Source: Desulfosediminicola ganghwensis (GTDB lineage Bacteria > Desulfobacterota > Desulfobulbia > Desulfobulbales > Desulfocapsaceae). From it: DNA of 64,000 nucleotides. The notes under the pieces were generated by a model. It did not search any database and was not told where the DNA came from. It saw only the letters and a list, made by a program, of their open reading frames with translations. Both the position numbers and the translations under genes were made by a program. Positions 15,949 to 25,198 of the stretch are shown piece after piece; the first letter of the stretch is position 1, and every line of letters begins with the position of its first letter. The DNA lies in assembly GCF_005116675.2 (NCBI RefSeq), contig NZ_CP050699.1, positions 2,007,001 to 2,071,000 of the forward strand, read 5' to 3'.

Positions 15949-18048
15949 TTAGTTGCTGTTGCCGTACTTGCCGGGGAGCGGGCAACTGTTCATTACATCT
16001 TTAAGTACCTTGATATCACTGACCTTGCCGTAGACTGTAACCACATCACCAGCTTCCAGGCGGGTTGAACCGCGGGGAATGATAATTTTGCCACCGCGCT
16101 TGATGGATACGAGGTTGACCGTATCCGGTATCTGCATCTCTTTCACCATGGCTTTATTGCAGTTGTCGCTATCTGTGAGTACGAACTCGGCAAAGCTGTT
16201 ATCAGGTGATTTTCTCAGCTCGACCTGATCGTCGATTATCTGGCCTCTTTGCTTACGCATAACACCGACATCATAGGCGCGAAGAATGTCACTTCTGCTG
16301 ATGAGACCTGCAAGACGCCCGGAGGTGCCGCGGCGAACCACCGGCAGGCGTGCCAGATCCCGTGGTGACATCTTCTGGATGGCGACCCAGATTGGCTCAT
16401 CGGGAAAAACCGTAATCGGGTCTTCCACGGCTACATCGGCTACCTTCATCTTTGTGGAGGAGAAATCATCTTTCATCTGGGCCCGGTCGATATCCTGAAG
16501 AGTGACGATACCCCAGACCTTGCCGCCATCCTTCATTACCGGAAAGCCATGCAGGTTGGTCTCCTGAAACAGAGCCATAAGATCCGACAATGATTGATCT
16601 TTGTGGATGGTCACGGGTGTAGTCTTCATGACTTCACTGACCCGCACACCCTGCATGATATCCATATCCCGGCCTTCTGCAAAACGAACACCACGTTTTG
16701 CGAGCTTGAGGGTGTATATCGATTCAGGATGCAGCCACTGGGCAAAGAAGGTGGCTGTGACACCTGCAACCATCAGGGGCAGGATCATGAAGTAATCGTT
16801 ACTCATCTCAAAGACAATGAGCATGGCTGTAAGCGGGGCCCGGGCAGTAGCGGAAAAAAGGGCTGCCATGCCGACCAGGGCAAAAGCGGCGGGGCTGCTG
16901 ACGATATCCGGGAAATAGTTGTTGAAAAGATGTCCCATGGCTCCACCCAGCATCGCACCAATGAAAAGGGATGGAGCGAAGACACCGCCGGAGTTGCCGG
17001 AGCCGAGTGTAAATGAAGTGGCAAGGGGTTTAAGGAAGATGAGCAGTACCAGTACCCAGAGTGTCGCTTTCCCCTGGATAGCGACTTCAATGAAGGGAAA
17101 GCCGGAGCCGTACATATGCGGGATAACTGCACCGGAGCCGCCATGTGCTCCACCGGTCATGGGCTCGGCGACACCAGGCAGGTGCATATAGGCAAAACCG
17201 AGAATACCGAGAAAGACAGCTCCAACTGCGGGCTTGAGCAGTTGGGGAAAATCCCAGCCATCAAAGACATTCTCACTGAAGTTGAGCATCCTGATGAACA
17301 TGATGCCGATGACGGCGGCGGAGAGTCCCAGCAGCAGATAGAACACCAACTCAAGTGGTGAGTTCATGGTGTAGATCGGTACCTCGAAGGCGACCCTGTT
17401 GCCGAAGAAAAACTGGCTGACGATGGAGGCCGAAACTGCGGCGATTACCACGTTGCCGAAATGGCGTACCTGTAATCCGCACATCAGTACCTCGATGGCG
17501 AACGCGACTCCGGCAATGGGCGCATTGAAGGTTGCCGCGATACCGGCAGCAGCACCGCAGGCCACAAGATTTTTGATCCGCTCGTCAGAGAGTCTGAGAA
17601 TCTGGCCAAGGCTGGAGCCCAGCGCAGAACCGACCTGAACAATAGGCCCTTCTCGGCCGGCTGACCCGCCTGTACCAATGCAGAGTGCGGATGCTGCGAT
17701 CTTGGCCGCTGCCACTCGAGGCCGTATCCGGCCGCCACGCAGGATGAGCGCCTGCATAACCTCAGGTACGCCATGGCCCTTCGCTTCCTGTGCGAACATT
17801 ATCAGCGGGCCGACTAACAGGCCGCCAATAATCGGCACCACCAGGTAGACCCACTTCCCGAGAATGGGGATTGCCGAGGAAAGCCCACTGTAGGAAATAT
17901 ACTGGATAAAATGGATGAGTTTAATGAAAAGAACCGCGGCCAAACCGGTACATGCACCGACCAGCACGGAGAGGATAAGCAGCAACAGCCCTTCAGGCGG
18001 AGCTAACCTATCGAGATAGGAACTGAGAGGATTACGTTTCGGTGTCAT
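15949..18048 (-). CDS. ClC-type chloride channel/antiporter with CBS pair and TrkA-C domain
   Basis: This 699-residue membrane protein has a ClC core (about 1-450) with the three anion-site motifs: GSAGREGPIVQVGS with the gating Glu, GSGNSGGVFAPSLF, and an N-terminal GKGHGVPEV-like segment (EAKGHGVPEVMQAL). Keeping the gating Glu is compatible with either a channel or a Cl-/H+ exchanger. Two CBS motifs follow (about 470-590; VSEVMKTTPVTIHKDQS and VADVAVEDPITVFPDEPI), then a RCK/TrkA-C domain (about 600-690; AMVKEMQIPDTVNLVSIKRG) that may bind a ligand. Its start codon overlaps the stop of a small upstream frame by four bases (ATGA). Confidence 0.92.
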   Translation of the reverse strand: MTPKRNPLSSYLDRLAPPEGLLLLILSVLVGACTGLAAVLFIKLIHFIQYISYSGLSSAIPILGKWVYLVVPIIGGLLVGPLIMFAQEAKGHGVPEVMQALILRGGRIRPRVAAAKIAASALCIGTGGSAGREGPIVQVGSALGSSLGQILRLSDERIKNLVACGAAAGIAATFNAPIAGVAFAIEVLMCGLQVRHFGNVVIAAVSASIVSQFFFGNRVAFEVPIYTMNSPLELVFYLLLGLSAAVIGIMFIRMLNFSENVFDGWDFPQLLKPAVGAVFLGILGFAYMHLPGVAEPMTGGAHGGSGAVIPHMYGSGFPFIEVAIQGKATLWVLVLLIFLKPLATSFTLGSGNSGGVFAPSLFIGAMLGGAMGHLFNNYFPDIVSSPAAFALVGMAALFSATARAPLTAMLIVFEMSNDYFMILPLMVAGVTATFFAQWLHPESIYTLKLAKRGVRFAEGRDMDIMQGVRVSEVMKTTPVTIHKDQSLSDLMALFQETNLHGFPVMKDGGKVWGIVTLQDIDRAQMKDDFSSTKMKVADVAVEDPITVFPDEPIWVAIQKMSPRDLARLPVVRRGTSGRLAGLISRSDILRAYDVGVMRKQRGQIIDDQVELRKSPDNSFAEFVLTDSDNCNKAMVKEMQIPDTVNLVSIKRGGKIIIPRGSTRLEAGDVVTVYGKVSDIKVLKDVMNSCPLPGKYGNSN

Positions 18049-18233
18049 GCAAAGGCCGTACGGCGGTAAAGACTGTCCTGGAGAGTGCGGAAAGCCGGGC
18101 TGACACTGCCTGAAGCCGAGTCGATTACCGGTTCGCCGCTATCGGGTCCTGTTGCAACAGCAACAGCGACACCATTACGATGCAATGCCAGGTACAATGC
18201 GTCGTCGCGGTATCGCCAGTACATTCTACACAA
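18045..18233 (-). CDS. Possible 59-62 residue leader peptide or small protein before clc
   Basis: A short frame starts at TTG 18233 or ATG 18224 and ends in TGA overlapping the clc start (ATGA). Such overlap suggests translational coupling, so the frame may be real, but it has no recognisable family and no strong ribosome site. The sequence is rich in Arg, Tyr and Ala, with VAVAVATGPDSGEPVIDSAS in the middle. Confidence 0.3.
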   Translation of the reverse strand: MCRMYWRYRDDALYLALHRNGVAVAVATGPDSGEPVIDSASGSVSPAFRTLQDSLYRRTAFA

Positions 18234-18375
18234 ACAAAAAAACCAGTATCATCTTTCAATGACGTGACATTTTTCTACTTCGTTCACCGCTGAGATTCAA
18301 GAATTATTTTGGGTTAGGCCCGGTTATTTCATTATTTACTGTATCACCCAATATGCGGGTATCGAGAAAAATCTC

Positions 18376-19467
18376 TTAGAATTTAGTAGCAATACGAGCC
18401 TCCTGGCGCATGGCCATGTCAAGGATGACCAGCGCCGACATGGATTCGATGATAGCCACTGCCCGTGGAACCACGCATGGGTCGTGACGGCCCTTGGCCT
18501 CCAGGGTGGCTGGTTCGCCCTGAAAATTAACGGTGTCCTGGGGGAGGGAAATAGTTGCCGGTGGCTTGAAGGCGATCCTGAAAAAGATCGGCTCTCCGTT
18601 GGATATGCCGCCCTGGATACCGCCGGAGTTGTTGGTGGCTGTACCGAGTATATTGCCCTTTTTGATGAACGGGTCATTATGTACCGAGCCGCGCAGTCTG
18701 CTGCCGCTGAAACCTGAGCCAATCTCAAAGCCTTTAGTCGCGGGTATGGCGAGCATCGCCTGAGCCAGTTTGGCTTCCAGTTTCTCGTAGGTCGGTTCAC
18801 CGAGGCCGGCGGGAACGTTACGGATAACGCAGGAGACGGTTCCCCCTATGGAATCACCCGCATCTTTGAGTTCTACGATGAGTTTTTCCATTTCTATAGC
18901 AGCATTTTTGTCCGGACAGCGAACCCGTGTTTCATCGACCCACTCACGGCTGATTGTCAGGTGGTCCGGTTCGCGGGAATTGATGTTACCGACACTCCCA
19001 ACCCAGGCAACAATTTCAATGCCATATTTCAGACGCAGTATTTTATCGGCAACGGCTCCTGCTGCCACGGTACCGATAGTCTCTCTGGCGCTGGAGCGCC
19101 CGCCGCCGGAAGAGGCACGAATACCATATTTCATCTGGTAGGTATAATCGGCATGGGATGGACGGGGGATGGCAGCCATCTCTCCATAATCACCTGGCCT
19201 CTGGTCGCGATTCGCCACTTGCAGCGCAATAGGAGTACCCAGGGTCTTGCCGTTTTCTGTACCGGAGAGGATTGTCACCCGATCCTGTTCCTGCCTGTCC
19301 GTGGAAAGAGAGGACTGGCCGGGACGTCTTCTGTCAAGTTGGGGCTGGATGTCAGCTTCTACCAGGTCCAAGCCCGGAGGGCAACCGTCTATGACCACAC
19401 CCACGGCTTTACAGTGGGATTCGCCAAAGGTACTGACACGATAAATTGTTCCAAAATTACTCGACAT
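18376..19467 (-). CDS. aroC: Chorismate synthase
   Basis: This 363-residue enzyme makes chorismate from EPSP, the last common step to aromatic amino acids; it needs reduced FMN. The family signatures are intact: [19 protein letters not shown] near the start (residues 14-33), [22 protein letters not shown] around 130-150, and [14 protein letters not shown] near the end. Full length fits the family. It lies alone on the minus strand with about 400 bp of noncoding DNA upstream. Confidence 0.97.
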   Translation of the reverse strand: MSSNFGTIYRVSTFGESHCKAVGVVIDGCPPGLDLVEADIQPQLDRRRPGQSSLSTDRQEQDRVTILSGTENGKTLGTPIALQVANRDQRPGDYGEMAAIPRPSHADYTYQMKYGIRASSGGGRSSARETIGTVAAGAVADKILRLKYGIEIVAWVGSVGNINSREPDHLTISREWVDETRVRCPDKNAAIEMEKLIVELKDAGDSIGGTVSCVIRNVPAGLGEPTYEKLEAKLAQAMLAIPATKGFEIGSGFSGSRLRGSVHNDPFIKKGNILGTATNNSGGIQGGISNGEPIFFRIAFKPPATISLPQDTVNFQGEPATLEAKGRHDPCVVPRAVAIIESMSALVILDMAMRQEARIATKF

Positions 19468-19873
19468 AATATTTGATTAGCCTCTTTTGGTGATGGAGAG
19501 TGAAAATTGAATTTGGTAACTGTATGAAATTACTTGCCTGTATTGGATAACAATGACCATACAACACTGATTTGTAAAGACTCCTGCAGGACTTCCCTCG
19601 ATCAAGGCTGTGTCGCCATTTGCTGAACGGCTTAAATTTTGGTACATATCAGGCCGGTAGCTCCTCTTTAGGAGGTTGGGCATTACTCCCCGATAGCGTT
19701 ATTTATTATCTGACAGTTCACTGTTCAATGCACAAAGATGGTGATAGGTAACATGGGAGTTTTATGATTTGCGTCAGGTTGTTGATAGGGACGTGTTAAT
19801 TTTTTTCGTCGGCAGGTGAAGGCTTGGAGTTCCGGCTTATTTCCGCTGCCTCCGGATGTGATAACAGTTTTTT
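19468..19873. other. Divergent intergenic region aroC / bax-like gene
   Basis: Nothing certain was seen. A minus-strand frame of 68 codons at 19477-19683 has no ribosome site and no family likeness, so it is taken as the aroC leader. Confidence 0.5.
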
Positions 19874-20803
19874 ATGAACATGAAAGTAGACCGTTGGTTG
19901 TTTTTTCCTCTGTATACGATCTTCTCAGTACTCTTTTGTCTGGTTGTATATCATTGTCTGGTGCCGGAATTACGTGAAGGCGGCAGATTCGATGGGAGTG
20001 GGCACACTGTCTTTACCATCGACGGTGCCGAGGGGTTTGCCCTTCTGCTCGATGAGTATGAAAGTAGCTTGCTGGAAGTCCGGGAGAGTGCGGATGTAAA
20101 ATCCCTTTATCCGGAAAATTTACCCCATGACCTTCATGCATTACCGATACCCGAGAAAACGTCGATCTTCATCTCTCTGGTGTTGCCCAGCGTTTTGCGT
20201 GTAAATGCGGAGATCGCCGAAACGCGGAACGAGGTGGTCCGGCTTATTACCAAAAAAGAGAACTTTCAGCGTCTGACAGCTAAAGAGGAGTGGTGGTTGA
20301 ACAGAGTTGCCCGGTCTTATGGCTGCAGACCGGATGATACAACTCAGCTCATGATGCGTGTGGATGAGGTCCCGCCAGCTTTGGCCCTGGCCCAGGCAAT
20401 TACCGAATCGGGGTGGGGGACTTCGCGCTTTGCCCGTGAAGGAAATGCCCTTTATGGACTTCATATGCCGAGCAAAAGTGATGGTAACTACATAGTCTCC
20501 CGGAAGGGTAATGTGAAAGTGGCGGCATTTGACTCCGTCTACGAGGCGACCAGGAGTTATATGCATAGCCTTAACAGGGTATATGCCTACAGTGAATTTC
20601 GCGCCCAGAGGGCGGCTATGAGGGAAAAAGGACAGGCTGTCACGGGTCATGATCTCGCTGTCAATCTCTATTCATACTCGGAGTTGGGCGACAGGTATAT
20701 CAGGGATTTGCAGTTCCTGATTAAGCAGTATCAGCTTGAAGAGCTGAATAAGACGGTATTGTTACCAGAAAAACGTGAAAACAGGGTCCGCTTTTCCCGG
20801 TAG
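19874..20803 (+). CDS. Bax-like glucosaminidase, membrane anchored
   Basis: This 309-residue protein starts with a single membrane segment (LFFPLYTIFSVLFCLVVYHCL) and has a C-terminal glucosaminidase domain (about 160-300) facing the periplasm. The domain begins with PPALALAQAITESGWGTSRFA, containing the catalytic Glu of this fold, followed by GNALYGLHM, VAAFDSVYEATRSYMHSLNR and YSYSELGDRYIRDLQFLI, all as in E. coli Bax. It should cut the glycan strands of peptidoglycan. The region between (about 40-150) is unassigned. Its stop is only four bases from the converging nudC stop. Confidence 0.85.
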   Translation: MNMKVDRWLFFPLYTIFSVLFCLVVYHCLVPELREGGRFDGSGHTVFTIDGAEGFALLLDEYESSLLEVRESADVKSLYPENLPHDLHALPIPEKTSIFISLVLPSVLRVNAEIAETRNEVVRLITKKENFQRLTAKEEWWLNRVARSYGCRPDDTTQLMMRVDEVPPALALAQAITESGWGTSRFAREGNALYGLHMPSKSDGNYIVSRKGNVKVAAFDSVYEATRSYMHSLNRVYAYSEFRAQRAAMREKGQAVTGHDLAVNLYSYSELGDRYIRDLQFLIKQYQLEELNKTVLLPEKRENRVRFSR

Positions 20804-20807
20804 CGGA

Positions 20808-21650
20808 TTATTTTGCCAGAGACTGCAGGAAAAGTTCAATCAGATGTCTTGAAATGCTGATTCTGGAGGGCAGTTGTGGCAGGTTGTCTGGCGTAAACCA
20901 GGCGGCGTCTTCAAGTTCATCACCGTCCGGCTGCAGTTCACCGCTGGCGTATCTGGCACTGAAACCTACCATCAGGGAGTGGGGAAAGGGCCAGGACTGG
21001 CTGTTAATGTACCGGATGTCGGTTACTTCAATTCTGGTCTCTTCATACACTTCTCTTTTGACAGCTTCCTCCAGGGTTTCACCCGGCTCCACATAACCGG
21101 CCAGTACACTATACATGCCATTGGGAAAGTGGGGAGAGCGACCAAGCAGGATTTCATCGCCCCGAACCACCGACATGATCACCGCCGGCGACAAACGCGG
21201 GTAGTTGAAATAGCCACAGCCAGGGCACCTGCACAGCAGGTCGTGCTTATCCTCCACCATCTCCGATCCGCATCTGCCGCAGAATCGGTGATCCCGGCGC
21301 CAGCGCAGTACCTGGCTGGCTCTGCCGGCGATGGTCCAGTGGTCACTGCCAATGTGGCCGTGGGCAGCTCTCATCGTTACTCCGTTCAAGGGTAAAGAAA
21401 CAACAGCTGACGGATCAAGCTCGATGACCATGCAGGGGACACCATCATAGACACCAATACACCGGCTATACTTGATTTGCTCGGCATCGACAGGCGGCTC
21501 CTGAGCGAAGGGTACAACAGAACCCTGAGAGTTCCCCTCCAGGTAGAGAGTGCCCTTTTGCAAGATAAACCAGAACATTGGCCCGGCAGCAGCAGTCGTT
21601 TGCCTGCAATGCGGTTGAAAGGGTTTTTGAAGGGAGAACAGATCAGACAC
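20808..21650 (-). CDS. nudC: NADH pyrophosphatase NudC
   Basis: This 280-residue Nudix enzyme hydrolyses NADH (and NAD-capped RNA in E. coli) to NMNH and AMP. It has the zinc ribbon CGRCGSEMVEDKHDLLCRCPGC, the Nudix box GYVEPGETLEEAVKREVYEE around 175-197, and just after it the NudC-specific SQSWPFPHSLMVGF array. Full length fits the family. The start is GTG at 21650. It converges with the bax-like gene, with no room for a terminator between them. Confidence 0.93.
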   Translation of the reverse strand: MSDLFSLQKPFQPHCRQTTAAAGPMFWFILQKGTLYLEGNSQGSVVPFAQEPPVDAEQIKYSRCIGVYDGVPCMVIELDPSAVVSLPLNGVTMRAAHGHIGSDHWTIAGRASQVLRWRRDHRFCGRCGSEMVEDKHDLLCRCPGCGYFNYPRLSPAVIMSVVRGDEILLGRSPHFPNGMYSVLAGYVEPGETLEEAVKREVYEETRIEVTDIRYINSQSWPFPHSLMVGFSARYASGELQPDGDELEDAAWFTPDNLPQLPSRISISRHLIELFLQSLAK

Positions 21651-21730
21651 GTGTTTCGTCAGGCCTTGAGGATGATGTGCGATGATTATACCCGCCCGGT
21701 TCAGCTAGTGAAAGGTGCCGGGCGATGTTG

Positions 21731-22585
21731 CTATTCGTAGCTGTAAAGTGTTGGCTTTGGCCAATTGGTAGTGAAACCGAGATCCTGGAGAATTGCTATA
21801 GCGCGATCCATATTTACGTGGATGTTGCCAAGACCGTGCGAGTCATCACCCGGCACGACTGATATCCCCATGTCGCGGGCTTTTTGCAGAATTGAGCCGG
21901 TTATATATGGTTCTTCAGCTCCCTTGAGCAACGATCTGAGGTTTAAATCCATTATCAGGTCGTGTTTTTTAATCACTTCCAGGTTTCGCTCAACGCGTTC
22001 GTTTATTTCCGGTTTAAGCAGACGTGACTTGTAGTCGGCATCAAAAATTCGAATCAGGTCGAAGTGACCCACCACCGCTGGTCGCAATCGCTCGAGCATC
22101 TCGTGCTGAATATCGAAATAACGGCAATACATTTTGTCGTAACCGCCTACGGCGTCGGCAGTCTCGTCGTACTGTTCTTTGGAGTAGTCAAAGCCTAGAT
22201 CGTCAACGAAATGCACTGAACCGACCAGATAATCAGGTTGATATTTTTCTATCAAACTTGGGATGAACGTATCGTAACCGCTGTAGGTTTCGATTTCCAT
22301 GGCTGCGAAAATCTGCAACTGTCCAGCATACTTTTCCTGAAGCCTTTTGCATTCGCCCATGTAACGGCCGAATCGTTCCAGCAGAAATTCCGGGGTGAGA
22401 CCAGCGGCTTTCTGGTCTGGATAGAGCAGCTCTTCGGTGCGGCCGGGGACGTGCTCGGTAATGCCAACCCAGGCGAAGCCGTGCTTGATATACGAGGTGA
22501 TTATTTCTTCCAGGGTGTCTGTCGCGTGGTGGCAAAATTGCCCACTGTGACCGCCATGGACCGATACATACTGCGCTGTACTCAT
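21731..22585 (-). CDS. PHP-domain phosphatase (histidinol-phosphatase type)
   Basis: This 284-residue protein has the PHP metal-binding pattern: VSVHGGHSGQFCHHA (first His pair), GFAWVGITEHVPGR (third block), the Glu in FAAMEIETYSGYDTFIP, VGSVHFVDDLGFDYS with His, VVGHFDLIRIFD, and a final GDDSHGLGNIHVN. These residues place it with HisK/HisJ-like histidinol-phosphate phosphatases, so it may complete histidine synthesis, although no other his gene is here. The ATG at 22585 is chosen over the frame start at 22741, which would add a non-conserved segment. It lies after the PhnP-like gene on the same strand. Confidence 0.85.
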   Translation of the reverse strand: MSTAQYVSVHGGHSGQFCHHATDTLEEIITSYIKHGFAWVGITEHVPGRTEELLYPDQKAAGLTPEFLLERFGRYMGECKRLQEKYAGQLQIFAAMEIETYSGYDTFIPSLIEKYQPDYLVGSVHFVDDLGFDYSKEQYDETADAVGGYDKMYCRYFDIQHEMLERLRPAVVGHFDLIRIFDADYKSRLLKPEINERVERNLEVIKKHDLIMDLNLRSLLKGAEEPYITGSILQKARDMGISVVPGDDSHGLGNIHVNMDRAIAILQDLGFTTNWPKPTLYSYE

Positions 22586-22819
22586 GTCTGATAAACCTTT
22601 GGGTGGATAAGCATTGCACACTTTTTTCAAAAACACTGCGAAATACCTTAAACATCTTTTCTCGGCAGGCAGAAAAAAGAGTTGTGCCAATAAAGGGAAA
22701 GAATTGGTTTGTTTTTTACCAAAACCGCAAGAAATCCACAAGTAAGCTTTTGGATCGCCTGGGGACGTGCAAAATATCAGGGAGATGTGGTTTGTTAAAA
22801 AAGGTAGTTATTTGAGCTT

Positions 22820-23578
22820 TTATAGCGATAGCGTCATAAAATCCCGGGCTACATGGACATTTTCCGGCAATGCGTCGGGGTTTTTCCTGAGCCAGAGATC
22901 CAGAGTGTGATCGATGTGGGCCAGGTAGGTCTGGTAGGGGCCGACATTTTCATGTATGGCTAAAGCCGCGTTGATATCGTTATGGCTTTGATGAGCCTGC
23001 TCCAATGGCGGGAAGGTACAGTCTAAGATGATAATTTCAGGCTGGAAGCTCTGCAGGAATTGAACTGTCTCTGTAGGTAAACCGCTTGTGTCCGCTAGCC
23101 AGGCGAGGCGGGCGTCGGCTGTGGAAAGGCAAAAGCCGAGGGATGGCCTGGAGTGATTGAGCGCAACAGTGGTAACTTCAAGATCAGCTATCCTGACAGT
23201 TTCGAATGGTTGCAAAGTCCGGGAAAAATCAAAGATGCCGTTATGTTTGTGCAGGTCGGCACAGCCGTCGGGATCATCGGGGCCAAGTACCGCTATCTGC
23301 TCATCTCTCACCCCCCAGCGCATCGGGAAGAGCCCCATCACGTGGTCGATGTGATAATGACTCAGCAGGATTGCGTCGATTTGGTCGGCCGGGCAGATCT
23401 CGCCAAGATAAGGGATGCCGGCGTCGATGAGTATGGTCTGCCCTCCGGTGTTGATGCGGGCGCAGAGCGAGCCCCGTTTCAGTTCCGGGTTGTTGCGGCT
23501 GTCGCTGCAGACTTGGCAGTCACACCCATATACGGGTATTCCTGCACAGTTTCCGGTCCCTAGAAAGGCAAGTTGCAT
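22820..23578 (-). CDS. Metallo-beta-lactamase fold hydrolase, PhnP-like
   Basis: This 252-residue MBL protein starts LAFLGTGNCAGIPVYGCDCQVC, a layout of glycines and three early cysteines shared with PhnP (phosphoribosyl cyclic phosphate phosphodiesterase), whose cysteines bind an extra zinc. The MBL motif is LLSHYHIDHVMGLFPM; later ligands are in LNHSRPSLGF, LADTSG and LAHIDHTLDLW. No phn genes are nearby, so its substrate is unknown here. It is followed, on the same strand and about 230 bp away, by the PHP phosphatase. Confidence 0.82.
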   Translation of the reverse strand: MQLAFLGTGNCAGIPVYGCDCQVCSDSRNNPELKRGSLCARINTGGQTILIDAGIPYLGEICPADQIDAILLSHYHIDHVMGLFPMRWGVRDEQIAVLGPDDPDGCADLHKHNGIFDFSRTLQPFETVRIADLEVTTVALNHSRPSLGFCLSTADARLAWLADTSGLPTETVQFLQSFQPEIIILDCTFPPLEQAHQSHNDINAALAIHENVGPYQTYLAHIDHTLDLWLRKNPDALPENVHVARDFMTLSL

Positions 23579-23652
23579 GGTGCTGTCTCCTGGTAGCTTT
23601 TTCCGGCTGGCATTACTGCGGGTTTAATAAGGAGGCACGCCTTGTGCAATCC

Positions 23653-24990
23653 TCAAAGTTGTCTCCACCATGAGTCCTGGAATTCGGTAAAAGTCATCCC
23701 TGTATTTTCATAGAGGGCCTGCTCGAATTTTTTTCCCCCGGCCATGGAATGCAGGATAGCCCGCAGAGTGACAATTGTATAACGGTCGATCAGGTAATCA
23801 GTCGCTGAAAGAGCCAGCCCATAGGCGAGCGCCGCCTGTTTTGAGCCTTTGATCGTTTCGTTGAGTTCCGCCAGCTCCGGAGCAGTTTTTGACCAGTCTC
23901 CGGTCTGTTTTTGCCCCCTGATCGCACCAAGTATAACCTGTAATCTCTTTTGACTCGAGAGTGAAAGATATTGAGCAAGCCCCTCATTGAGCCACCAGGG
24001 GCAGCGGTAGGCCATGGCGTCGTAAAGCAGGGCGTGGGTATACTCATGGGTGATGATTTCTGCTGTTTGTTCAGGCTCATCGCTCTGGAGCGGCAAGCTG
24101 ATTCTGCCCTCGTAGACTCCACCAGACCAGGCGGGGACCCCATTTTCAGTTTGGAATGTTTCTGAATTGACCAGATAAACTGTGATTTGCCGCTTGGGAT
24201 AAAAATCCAATTCAAGGCCGACATGGTACCAGGCGTCTTCGAGCATTCTCCAGATACTGTTGATTTGTTCGCGTGCTATGTCATCTCCGGCGTTTAAACG
24301 AAATACCTGGCTTATCTGGGTTACGCCGTTATTTTCAGACTGCTCTTTTGCCTTGAGCTGGGTCAGCCGTAGGGTAAGGTCCCTGCGGTCGGGCTGCAAG
24401 GCGATAGCAATTTCGAGATAATCTATAGCATCTTCCAGTGAACCGCTGAGGTAGTGTATCTGGGCCAGGGTCTCGGCATAATGTGGGTTAATGCTATCCA
24501 GAGCATAGGCGCGGGAAAATGTCGTTACTGCTTCTTCGTACAGCGACTGCTCGAGATAAATTCTGCCCAACTCTGCATAAAGGGTCGGGTCTTCATCATT
24601 GTAAGAGACAGCCTGTTCAAACAGTTCCTGGGCTTCAAGCAGATTGGTGTTTTCAAAAGCATTGCGTCCGAGCTGGCGGAAGGCGTGGGCGATATAATAC
24701 TGTATACCTGAGCGATCTCCCCGGTCTTCATATTCCGAGATGAGGAGGTTGATTGCACATTGCCAGTCAGCTCTCTTGAGGCAGTCGGCACCTTCATGAC
24801 TCATGGAGACTGTCGGCAGTTTGGCGGCAGCCCTGGGCAATGCCGGGGAGGAGAGAGTAAACAGCAGGATGGTACAGATAGCCGTGAGACGGTGCGTTGA
24901 AAAGGGTGCAGAGGACCACCCGACCTGTGTCAATCGGGTCGGCAGCGAAAAGAGAAATTTCAGTAACTCATGGCGGGTATTGTTGTGCAT
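23653..24990 (-). CDS. TPR protein with peptidase MA-like metalloprotease domain
   Basis: This 445-residue exported protein has a hydrophobic signal segment around 35-55 (TAICTILLFTLSSPALPRAAA), then about four TPR-like repeats (about 65-200; e.g. LYAELGRIYLEQSLYEEAVTTFSRAY). The C-terminal part is a gluzincin domain with HEYTHALLYDAM and, about 15 residues on, NEGLAQYLS, giving the HExxH and the downstream Glu zinc ligand. It should act in the periplasm, perhaps anchored by its N-terminus. Family members of this TPR plus peptidase type are common in Desulfobacterota, but no substrate is known. Confidence 0.85.
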   Translation of the reverse strand: MHNNTRHELLKFLFSLPTRLTQVGWSSAPFSTHRLTAICTILLFTLSSPALPRAAAKLPTVSMSHEGADCLKRADWQCAINLLISEYEDRGDRSGIQYYIAHAFRQLGRNAFENTNLLEAQELFEQAVSYNDEDPTLYAELGRIYLEQSLYEEAVTTFSRAYALDSINPHYAETLAQIHYLSGSLEDAIDYLEIAIALQPDRRDLTLRLTQLKAKEQSENNGVTQISQVFRLNAGDDIAREQINSIWRMLEDAWYHVGLELDFYPKRQITVYLVNSETFQTENGVPAWSGGVYEGRISLPLQSDEPEQTAEIITHEYTHALLYDAMAYRCPWWLNEGLAQYLSLSSQKRLQVILGAIRGQKQTGDWSKTAPELAELNETIKGSKQAALAYGLALSATDYLIDRYTIVTLRAILHSMAGGKKFEQALYENTGMTFTEFQDSWWRQL

Positions 24991-25123
24991 GTACTTGTCC
25001 CTGACTAAGTAATCATGTCACATACGTAGAACAGCTTTGAGAGGATGTAAATGGAAAAATATCTTTTCAGGGTGCTTGTAGAAAGGGGAAATGAGGGAAA
25101 ATAGAGCAGTTACCCGCAATAAA

Positions 25124-25161
25124 AAAAACGGGAACCTGGAAAGATCCTGGTTCCCGTTTTT
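25124..25161. terminator. Bidirectional terminator after accAD
   Basis: AAAAACGGGAACC (25124-25136) pairs with GGTTCCCGTTTTT (25149-25161), with a further GG/CC pairing inside. T-runs lie on both strands, so it can end the accC-accAD transcript. Confidence 0.88.
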
Positions 25162-25198
25162 GGTGAAAAAAGAGACTATTGCCCCGGAGGGCGGTTCA